A stretch of 7,194 nucleotides of DNA from Gemmatimonadota bacterium (GTDB lineage: Bacteria > Gemmatimonadota > Gemmatimonadetes > Longimicrobiales > RSA9). A program made the position numbers and the translations under genes. Under the pieces are notes generated by a model. It searched no databases. It saw only the letters and a program-made list of their open reading frames with translations, and had not been told where the DNA came from. Of this stretch, positions 1 through 6,090 are shown piece by piece; within the stretch, counting starts at the first letter, position 1, and the number at the start of each line of letters is the position of its first letter. Where the stretch lies: NCBI GenBank assembly GCA_012027055.1, contig VEPF01000384.1:292-7485 (forward strand), read 5' to 3'.

Positions 1-944
1 CCCGCGGCCTCCAGCGCGCGGGCGTTGCCGGTCTGGCGATCGGCGGCGGCGGTCGGCAGCGGCACCAGCAGCATCGGGATGCCGGCCGCGAGCAGCTCGG
101 CCGTGGCCATGGCGCCGGCGCGCGAGAGCGCGATGTCGCTGGCGGCCAGGGCGCGCGGCATGTCATCGATGTAGGGGACCACATGCACCCACTCGAGCCC
201 GCGGAGCACTCCCAGTCGAGCCTGTACCGCGGCGTGGTGCGCCGGTCCGGTCGCCCACAGCAGCTCGATGCCGGCCGGCGCAGGCAGTGCCCCGGCCGCG
301 ATCCGCTCGAGGGCATCGAGCAGTACTTCGTTGACCGCGCGCGCGCCCTGGCTGCCGCCCACCACCAGCAGCACGTTGGTCCGGTCCGAGAGCCCGAATC
401 CCCGACGCGCCTCGGCCCGGTCGATGGGCGGCAGGGGCCGGATCGGGTTGCCCGGTGCGAGCACCTCGGTGCGCCGGCCGGGACGCAGCTCCGCGGCGGC
501 TTCCGGGAAGCCAAGGTGGACCTGGCGGGCCCAGCGGCTCAGCAGCCTGGTGGTGAAGCCGGGATGCGCGTTCTGCTCCTGGAGCGCCACCGGTACGCCC
601 GCCAGCACCGCGCCCAGGCAGGCCGGCCCCGAAGCGTAGCCGCCGGTGCCGACCACCAGCGCTGGCCGCAGCCGGCGGAACAGGCGCGCCAGCCCCACCG
701 CGCTGCCCGCCAGTGCGGGCACCAGCCGCCAGTTCTGCCACACCCTGGTGCGCCGGATAGGCTGCAACGGCAGCAGCGTATGCGGTACCTGCTGCTGGGG
801 CAGGACCCGCGCCTCGACGCCACGCTGGGCGCCGACGTAGTGCACTTCCAGGCCCGGTCGCGCGAGCTGGAGCGCCGCCCCGATGGCGAGCGCCGGATAG
901 AGATGTCCGCCCGTGCCTCCGCCGGCCAGCAGCACGCGCGTCAT
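1..944 (-). CDS. murG: UDP-N-acetylglucosamine--N-acetylmuramyl-(pentapeptide) pyrophosphoryl-undecaprenol GlcNAc transferase, 5' part
   Basis: Peripheral membrane GT28 glycosyltransferase on the cytoplasmic face; it transfers GlcNAc from UDP-GlcNAc to lipid I, giving lipid II. It follows MraY and supplies FtsW. The first 314 residues are visible, about 45-50 short of the usual 355-365; the rest lies beyond base 1. N-terminal acceptor domain: glycine-rich loop MTRVLLAGGGTGGHLYPALA at 1-20, GTGGYASGPA at 99-108 and LQEQNAHPGFTTRLLSRWA at 121-139. The second domain begins after APGNPIRP at 163-170 and has GGSQGARAVN at 196-205, PYIDDMP at 257-263 and SRAGAMATAELLAAGIP at 274-290, where Glu283 matches the UDP-GlcNAc-contacting Glu of E. 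coli MurG (E269), then ADRQTGNA at 301-308. No key motif is missing in the visible part. The ATG overlaps the ftsW TGA by 4 bases (ATGA), and GGAG lies 7 bases upstream. Confidence 0.96.
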   Translation of the reverse strand, partial: MTRVLLAGGGTGGHLYPALAIGAALQLARPGLEVHYVGAQRGVEARVLPQQQVPHTLLPLQPIRRTRVWQNWRLVPALAGSAVGLARLFRRLRPALVVGTGGYASGPACLGAVLAGVPVALQEQNAHPGFTTRLLSRWARQVHLGFPEAAAELRPGRRTEVLAPGNPIRPLPPIDRAEARRGFGLSDRTNVLLVVGGSQGARAVNEVLLDALERIAAGALPAPAGIELLWATGPAHHAAVQARLGVLRGLEWVHVVPYIDDMPRALAASDIALSRAGAMATAELLAAGIPMLLVPLPTAAADRQTGNARALEAA

Positions 945-2113
945 GCGGCAGCTCCGCGCCGGCGGGCGATGTTGATCAGGATGCCGACTCCGGCCAGGCA
1001 GACCAGCAGGCTGGAGCGGCCATAGGACATCAGCGGCAGGGTGACGCCGGTGGTCGGGAACCAGGCCAGGTTGATCAGGATGTGCATGAGCGCGTGGATG
1101 GCGATCATGCTGGTGATGCCGATGGCCAGGAGGAATCCGAAGAGGTCTTCCGCGTCCCGCGCGATACGGAAGCCGATGAGCGTGAACAGGCCGAACAGCA
1201 GGATCACCAGCAGCACGCCCAGGAAGCCCCACTCCTCGCCGATCATGGCGAGCAGGAAATCGTTGTGGGGCTCGGGCACGAAACCGTACTTCTGCAGGCC
1301 GTGGCCCAGGCCGGTGCCCCAGAAGCCGCCACTGCCCATGGCGACCAACGCCTGGTTGATCTGGTAGCTCGCGCCCGCCGGGTCATAGTTGGGGTTCAGG
1401 AAGGCTGCAATGCGGCTGGCGCGATAGCCGACGTTCTCGATCTGGGACCAGGCCAGGGGCAGGCCGCCCACGCCCAGCAGGATGAAGTGCCCGATGCGGG
1501 CACCGCCCGCGAAGGCCACCAGCGCGGCCAGAAGCACGATCAGCCCGGCCGCCGACATGCTGGGCTGCAGGAACACCAGCAGGCCGACGATGGCCCAGAC
1601 CACCAGGAAGGGCGCCAGCCCGCGCCGCAGGCTGGAGAGCCGGTCCTGCTTCTTCACGACCAGGGCGGCCGTCCAGATGATCAGCGCGAGCTTCGCGAAC
1701 TCGGACGGCTGCAGTCCGACCGGTCCGATGTAGAGCCAGCGGCGGGCGCCCTTCGTGACCGGCGCGATCGCCTCGGTGCCGGGCAGGATCATGATTGCCA
1801 GTGTGCAGACCACGCCCAGCAGCAGTGGCCAGGCCAGCAGGCGCAGGTGCCGGTAATCGATGCTCGCGCATGCGCCCAGGAACACGAAACCCAGGGCCGC
1901 GCCACCCGCCTGGCGCACCACGTAGTGGTAGTCCGCCAGGCCATCGTTCAGGGCCATCACGGCGCTCGCGCTGTACACCGTGATCAACCCGAGGGCCACC
2001 AGAATCAACGTGATCCCGATGAGCGCCGGCGACTCCCAGCCGTGCGCCAGCAGGCCACCGGCCAGCGGGAGCTCGCCCGTGCGGGGGCCGCGCCGCGGGC
2101 CGGGTCTACGCAT
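941..2113 (-). CDS. ftsW: SEDS peptidoglycan glycosyltransferase, septal
   Basis: Polytopic inner-membrane SEDS protein. FtsW polymerises lipid II into glycan strands at the division septum together with the transpeptidase FtsI (PBP3). Its place between murD and murG identifies it as FtsW rather than RodA. Complete, 390 residues, with a short Arg-rich cytoplasmic N-terminus and about ten hydrophobic segments. Family motifs: VYSAS at 46-50, GARRWLYIGPVGLQPSEFAKLAL at 122-144, FLNPNYDPAGASYQINQAL at 238-256 with Asp244 matching the catalytic Asp (E. coli D297), GFWGTGLG at 263-270, FVPEPHNDFLLAMIGEEWGFLG at 278-299 and FPTTGVTLPLMSYGRSSLL at 352-370. Oddities: QPSMSA at 183-188 replaces the usual PDLGT-type motif, SYGRSS replaces SYGGSS, and the usual Gln before the last helices is His (IHALMH). 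The ATG at 2113 overlaps murD by 8 bases and follows a G-rich GGGGTGG. The stop lies within the murG ATGA. Confidence 0.94.
   Translation of the reverse strand: MRRPGPRRGPRTGELPLAGGLLAHGWESPALIGITLILVALGLITVYSASAVMALNDGLADYHYVVRQAGGAALGFVFLGACASIDYRHLRLLAWPLLLGVVCTLAIMILPGTEAIAPVTKGARRWLYIGPVGLQPSEFAKLALIIWTAALVVKKQDRLSSLRRGLAPFLVVWAIVGLLVFLQPSMSAAGLIVLLAALVAFAGGARIGHFILLGVGGLPLAWSQIENVGYRASRIAAFLNPNYDPAGASYQINQALVAMGSGGFWGTGLGHGLQKYGFVPEPHNDFLLAMIGEEWGFLGVLLVILLFGLFTLIGFRIARDAEDLFGFLLAIGITSMIAIHALMHILINLAWFPTTGVTLPLMSYGRSSLLVCLAGVGILINIARRRGAAA
952..955 (-). promoter_or_regulatory. ribosome binding site of murG
   Basis: On the minus strand GGAG lies 7 bases before the murG ATG, inside the final codons of ftsW. 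It agrees with the family N-terminus, where MTRVLLAGGGTGGH starts at this ATG. Confidence 0.5.
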
Positions 2114-3467
2114 GCCCACCCCGTGCCCGGACCAGCTCCTTGAACGAGCGGCCGCGTTCCTCGTAGTTGCGGAACATGTCGTAGCTCGAGCACGCCGGCG
2201 CGAGCAGCACGGCATCACCGGGCCGGGCCCGCTGCGCGGCGCGGTCGATCACCTCGGCGAAATCGCGGCCGGCCATTTCCAGGGGCACGTGCGGCGCCAG
2301 GTCGACCTCGATGAGCGGGGCCGCCTCGCCATAGGCGATGACGCAGCGACCGATGCGCGCCAGCTCCGGGATCAGGCGCGTGTACGGTTCACCCTTGTGC
2401 CGGCCGCCCAGGAGCAGCACGGTCGGACGAGTCATGCTGCGCAGGGCCGTGACCGTGGAATCGACGTTCGTCGCCTTGGAGTCGTTGATCCAGAGCACGT
2501 CCGCCCGCTCGACCACTGGCTCCAGCCGGTGCTCGAGGCCGGTGAAGGTGCGCAGGCCCTCGGCGAGCGCGAGCGGATCGACACCGGCCGCGAGCGCGCA
2601 CAGCGCCGCCGCCAGCGCGTTCGCCCGGTTGTGCCGCCCCGGCAGCGGCAGTTCGGCGGTCGGCAGCAGGCGGAGCTCGCGCCCGGCGAGTCGGACCGTG
2701 AGCCACTGGTCGGCGCTGACGAAACCGCCCTGCTCTCCCGCTGAAAGTGGAGTGCTGACGCGGAAGAAGAGACGCGTACCATCGGCCTCCCCAGGCAATG
2801 CGCACACCGCCTCATCTTCCGCGTTCAGCACCCACGTGCTCTCGGCGCTCGCGTTCCGGAACAGGCGAGCTTTGTCACCGTAGTACGCCGCGACCGTGGG
2901 ATAACGATCGAGATGGTCCGGCGAGAGGTTGGTCACCACGCCCACGCGCGGCGCGAAGGTGTCGATGTCCGCCAGCTGGAAGGAGCTGGCTTCCACCACC
3001 ACCCAGTCCGGCGCCTGCGGCCAGAGTGCGACTTCCGACAGCGGCAGGCCGATGTTGCCGGCCGCGGGGGCAACCCGACCCGCGACCTGCAGCAGGTGCG
3101 CAGCCAGCGCGGTCGTGGTGCTCTTCCCGTTCGTCCCGGTGATGGCGATCACCGGTGAGCGGAGCTCGCGCCAGGCGAACTCCAGCTCGGAGATGCGGGG
3201 CACGGTGGCTACGCGGTGATCGGCCAGCACCATGGCTGTCGGCGGGACGCCAGGGCTGAGCACGATCAGTTCACAGCCGGAGAGACGGTCCAGCGAGTGT
3301 CCGCCTACCTCCGCGTGTCCACCGGCCCGCGTGATCTCGGCCGCCGCAGCGCAGAGCTCTGGGGTGTCCACGGCGTCGGACGCGTAGACCGCGTCGCCGC
3401 GGCGCAGCGCCAGCTGCGCCGCCGCGCGGCCGCTCCGCGCCAGACCCAGGATCCCGATGCGCGCCAT
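2106..3467 (-). CDS. murD: UDP-N-acetylmuramoyl-L-alanine--D-glutamate ligase
   Basis: Cytoplasmic Mur ligase that adds D-Glu to UDP-MurNAc-L-Ala, two steps before MurF. Complete, 453 residues (E. coli 438). Domain 1 is Rossmann-like and opens with MARIGILGLARSG at 1-13, with SPGVP at 71-75 for the UDP-substrate. The central ATPase domain has TGTNGKSTTT at 110-119, GNIG at 137-140, EASSFQL at 159-165, NLSPDHLDRY at 180-189 and DKARLF at 198-203, where Lys199 sits at the carbamylated-lysine position (E. coli K198), followed by GRHNRANALAA at 277-287. The C-terminal domain has INDSKATN at 327-334, LLLGGRHKG at 351-359 and APACSSYDMFRNYEERG at 423-439. All expected catalytic residues are present. 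The frame is open upstream to 3554, but the family N-terminus begins exactly at the ATG at 3467-3465, which overlaps the mraY stop by one base. There is no clear Shine-Dalgarno site, so translation is probably coupled to mraY. Confidence 0.97.
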   Translation of the reverse strand: MARIGILGLARSGRAAAQLALRRGDAVYASDAVDTPELCAAAAEITRAGGHAEVGGHSLDRLSGCELIVLSPGVPPTAMVLADHRVATVPRISELEFAWRELRSPVIAITGTNGKSTTTALAAHLLQVAGRVAPAAGNIGLPLSEVALWPQAPDWVVVEASSFQLADIDTFAPRVGVVTNLSPDHLDRYPTVAAYYGDKARLFRNASAESTWVLNAEDEAVCALPGEADGTRLFFRVSTPLSAGEQGGFVSADQWLTVRLAGRELRLLPTAELPLPGRHNRANALAAALCALAAGVDPLALAEGLRTFTGLEHRLEPVVERADVLWINDSKATNVDSTVTALRSMTRPTVLLLGGRHKGEPYTRLIPELARIGRCVIAYGEAAPLIEVDLAPHVPLEMAGRDFAEVIDRAAQRARPGDAVLLAPACSSYDMFRNYEERGRSFKELVRARGGHA

Positions 3468-4573
3468 CAGCGGATCTTCAGCGTGCTGAAGGCGATCAAG
3501 GCGAAGAAGAGACCGAGCACCCAGAAGCGCACGATGATCTTGCTCTCCGCCCAACCGGCCTTCTCGAAGTGATGATGCAGCGGGGCCATGAGCAGCAGCC
3601 GCTGTCCCTGGCCCCGCGTCCTGAGCGTGTACCTGAACCAGCCTACCTGCGCGATCACCGAGAGTGCCTCGAGTACGAAAATCCCGCCGATGATCACCAG
3701 CTGGAATTCCATCTTGAGCAGGATGGCCACCGCGCCGAGCGCGCCCCCGAGCGCGAGCGAGCCCGTGTCGCCCATGAACACGTCGGCGGGGTGCGCGTTG
3801 TACCAGAGGAAGCCCAGCGAAGCACCCGCGAGCGCGAAGCAGAAGATGGCCAGCTCGCCCGAGCCGGGGAGATAGAAAAGCCCCAGGTAACGGGACGTAT
3901 CGGTCCGGCCGATCAGGTACGCGAAGATGCCGAACGTGCTAGCCGCCACCGTAGCCAGGCCGGCCGCCAGGCCATCGAGCCCATCCGTGAGATTGACCGC
4001 GTTGGAGGTGCCGGCCATGATGAACATGACCCACGGGATGAAGAGCGCGGGCAGGATCGCCAGATGCCAGTTGGCCAGGAACGGCAGCCCGGTCCAGTAG
4101 GGCGGCACGCTGCTGAGCGGGAAGAAGAGCAGCGCCGCGCCGAACAGCAGCCCGAGCAGGCCCTGGCCGAACAGCTTGTACCGCCCCACCAGCCCTTCCG
4201 GCCGGCGGCGCACTACCTTCAGGTAGTCAGCGAGGATGCCGAGCGCCCCCAGCCAGACCAGCACGGCCACGGTGTAGAGCACGTAGCGGTTGCTCAGCTC
4301 CGCCCAGAGCAGCGTGGCCACGGCCGTGGACAGGATGATCAGGATCCCGCCCATGGTGGGCGTGCCCGCCTTCTTCAGGTGCGCCTGCGGTCCCTCCTCG
4401 CGCACGACCTGGCCGAAGCGCAGGCGGCGTAGCCAGGCAATGGTGCGCGGACCGATGAAGAGCGAGATCACCAGCGCGGTCAGCATCCCGGCGGCCACGC
4501 GGAACGTGATGTACCGGAAGAGATTGAAGAGAATGAACTCGTCACTGAGCGGAGCGAGCAGGTGGTAGAGCAT
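3467..4573 (-). CDS. mraY: phospho-N-acetylmuramoyl-pentapeptide transferase
   Basis: Integral inner-membrane enzyme that transfers phospho-MurNAc-pentapeptide from UDP to undecaprenyl phosphate, giving lipid I; it uses the nucleotide product of MurF and feeds MurG. Complete, 368 residues (E. coli 360), with about ten hydrophobic segments. Family motifs: KKAGTPTMGG at 67-76, KVVRRRPEGLVGRYKLFGQ at 119-137, NAVNLTDGLDGLA at 191-203, FMGDTGSLALGG at 266-277 with catalytic Asp269 (E. coli D267), and PLHHHFEKAGW at 331-341 followed by IIVRFW. The key oddity is LGILADYLKV at 111-120: the family has a DD pair here (E. coli D115-D116), and this protein has Ala115-Asp116, read from the codons GCT GAC. 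Everything around it is well conserved, so this is not a decayed gene. The start is an ATG with a good GGGAGG site 7 bases upstream. The TGA stop shares one base with the murD ATG (TGATG). Confidence 0.96.
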   Translation of the reverse strand: MLYHLLAPLSDEFILFNLFRYITFRVAAGMLTALVISLFIGPRTIAWLRRLRFGQVVREEGPQAHLKKAGTPTMGGILIILSTAVATLLWAELSNRYVLYTVAVLVWLGALGILADYLKVVRRRPEGLVGRYKLFGQGLLGLLFGAALLFFPLSSVPPYWTGLPFLANWHLAILPALFIPWVMFIMAGTSNAVNLTDGLDGLAAGLATVAASTFGIFAYLIGRTDTSRYLGLFYLPGSGELAIFCFALAGASLGFLWYNAHPADVFMGDTGSLALGGALGAVAILLKMEFQLVIIGGIFVLEALSVIAQVGWFRYTLRTRGQGQRLLLMAPLHHHFEKAGWAESKIIVRFWVLGLFFALIAFSTLKIR

Positions 4574-4575
4574 CG

Positions 4576-6090
4576 CTACGCCTCCCGCTCCGCCGGCGGG
4601 GTCGCGGCCGAAGCGGTGGAAGTAGAACCATGGGGGCGCTCCGCCGGCCGCGCTTCGTCACGCGCACCGGTGACCAGACTGCTCGCCCGCGACCCGAAGG
4701 CCTCCCCGTGCGGGTGGAGCGCACCCCATTTAGCCTCGAAGCGCGGCAGCAGGCGCTCGAGCGCCACGCCGCGCGATCCTTTCAGCAGCACCACTTCATC
4801 ACCTGCCAGCGCCGGCTCCAGCAGCTCGTAGGCACGGAGCGGATCGGACTCCAGCAGCAGGCGGCCGGCCAGCCGCGCCCCGAGCGGCGCGAACGCGGGC
4901 ACGAACGCGCCCGTGGCCACGATCAGGTCGAGCCCGCGCGCCGCGATGGCACGAGCGCACTCCGCATGGATGGCAGCGCTCTCCGACCCCAGCTCCAGCA
5001 TGCTGCCCAGCACCACCACCCGGCCGCCTTGGCGCGGCATGCTCACCAGCAAATCCACCGCCGCATCCGTGCTGGCCGGATTCGCGTTGTAGCAATCCGC
5101 GATCACGGTCAGGCCACCGAAGCGGTGCACCTCGGACCGGAGCCGGGCACCCGGCAGCCCCGCGACCGCCGCGGCGCCCGCTTCCGGAGCCACGCCCCAG
5201 CGCTCGCCGAGCGCCAGCGCCAGCAGCGCGTTGCGCGCGTTGTGGCGGCCGCGCAGCTGCAGGGCAACGTCCTGTCCCCGCCAGCGGAACCGCGCCCGGC
5301 CGTCGTCATCCACGGCCGCGTCCGCGCCACGTGCCGCCTCGGCCGCACGCTCGGTGAACCCGGCCGCGACCACGTTCCCGTACAGCAGCTGCGCGCGCGC
5401 CGCGAGCGCCGGCGGCTCGTCGGCCACTACGGCCAGGCCCTGCGGTGGCAGCCACGGCAATACCGAGGTCTCCTCCCGCAGCACGCCACCCAGGTCGCCG
5501 AGACCCTCCAGGTGCTCGGCCGAGATGCCCGTGATCACCGCGGCATCCGGTTCGATGATCGCCGCGAGCTGCGCCACCTCGCCGGGGGCGTTCGTGCCGA
5601 TCTCCGCGATCACGATCTCCGCATCGGCGGGCGCGGCAAGCATGGTGAGCGGTGCACCCACCAGATTGTTGAAGTTGCCGTTGGTGGCGTGCACCCGATA
5701 ACGGGCCGAGAACACCGCCCGCAGCAGGTCCTTGGTGGTGGTCTTCCCGTTCGACCCGGCCACCACGCACACGTGCGCTCCGAGCGTGCGCCGGTGGCAG
5801 CGGGCCAGCTGCCCGAGCGCGTGCAGCGTGATCGGGACCAGGTAGTAGCGCAGTCCGGCGGGCGCGTCCGCCGGCAGGCGCTCCACGATCGCGCCTCGCG
5901 CGCCGGCGGCCGCTGCCTGCGCCAGGTAGTCGTGCGCGTCGTGCGTCGCGCCCCGCAGGGCCACGAACAGGGCCCCGGGCCGGAGCGCGCGGGTATCGGT
6001 GCTCACGCCGCCGTAGACGACGTCCTCGCCGCCCGCGTGCGCACCCAGGCCGAGCGCCGCCGTGATCCGGGCGTCCGTCCAGTGGCTCAT
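4576..6090 (-). CDS. murF: UDP-N-acetylmuramoyl-tripeptide--D-alanyl-D-alanine ligase
   Basis: Cytoplasmic Mur ligase that joins the D-Ala-D-Ala dipeptide to the UDP-MurNAc-tripeptide made by the upstream murE product, completing the pentapeptide precursor. Complete, 504 residues. The N-terminal domain has STDTRALRPGALFVAL at about 30-45; the P-loop is AGSNGKTTTK at 111-120 (Ala where Thr is usual); then NFNNLVGAPLTML at 139-151, AEIGTNAPGE at 162-171, AEHLEG at 191-196, GRHNARNALLA at 281-291, CYNANPAST at 333-341, LELG at 365-368 and KGSRG at 437-441. Oddities: Glu207 falls where the family has a carbamylated lysine; LGSMLELG replaces the common LGDMxELG; and about 50 residues rich in Ala, Ser, Arg, Glu and Pro follow the normal end of the fold near 452. 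The ATG at 6090-6088 overlaps the murE stop, with a GAGG 7 bases upstream. The gene ends with TAG, 2 bases before mraY. Confidence 0.96.
   Translation of the reverse strand: MSHWTDARITAALGLGAHAGGEDVVYGGVSTDTRALRPGALFVALRGATHDAHDYLAQAAAAGARGAIVERLPADAPAGLRYYLVPITLHALGQLARCHRRTLGAHVCVVAGSNGKTTTKDLLRAVFSARYRVHATNGNFNNLVGAPLTMLAAPADAEIVIAEIGTNAPGEVAQLAAIIEPDAAVITGISAEHLEGLGDLGGVLREETSVLPWLPPQGLAVVADEPPALAARAQLLYGNVVAAGFTERAAEAARGADAAVDDDGRARFRWRGQDVALQLRGRHNARNALLALALGERWGVAPEAGAAAVAGLPGARLRSEVHRFGGLTVIADCYNANPASTDAAVDLLVSMPRQGGRVVVLGSMLELGSESAAIHAECARAIAARGLDLIVATGAFVPAFAPLGARLAGRLLLESDPLRAYELLEPALAGDEVVLLKGSRGVALERLLPRFEAKWGALHPHGEAFGSRASSLVTGARDEARPAERPHGSTSTASAATPPAEREA
4581..4586 (-). promoter_or_regulatory. 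ribosome binding site of mraY
   Basis: On the minus strand GGGAGG sits 7 bases before the mraY ATG, inside the last codons of murF. It is the best Shine-Dalgarno match at any junction in the window. It supports the ATG at 4573-4571 as the start and fits mraY being the one gene here that does not overlap its upstream neighbour. Confidence 0.6.

Noticed and set aside
1082..2143. A 353-codon plus-strand frame opposite ftsW, and similar plus-strand frames opposite murG (183-1025), murD (1980-2744) and mraY (3569-4432).
   Set aside because: All are antisense to well-supported genes, have low-complexity Arg/Gln/Gly-rich translations and no motif I recognise; they are by-products of GC-biased third positions.
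2114..2218. An upstream start for ftsW that would add 35 residues, and an AGGAG at 2136-2140 that might serve it.
   Set aside because: The extra residues lie wholly inside murD and are Cys/Arg-rich, unlike FtsW. The AGGAG is 22 bases from the ATG at 2113 and has no suitably spaced in-frame start.
3468..3554. An upstream start for murD that would add 29 residues.
   Set aside because: The extra residues read through the 3' end of mraY and match no MurD. The family N-terminus MARIGILGLARSG begins at 3467.
4214..4243. The idea that mraY is a pseudogene because of its missing catalytic Asp.
   Set aside because: The frame is full length, all other motifs are intact, it has the best ribosome binding site in the window and its overlap with murD is preserved, so it is more likely a functional variant or a single-base error.
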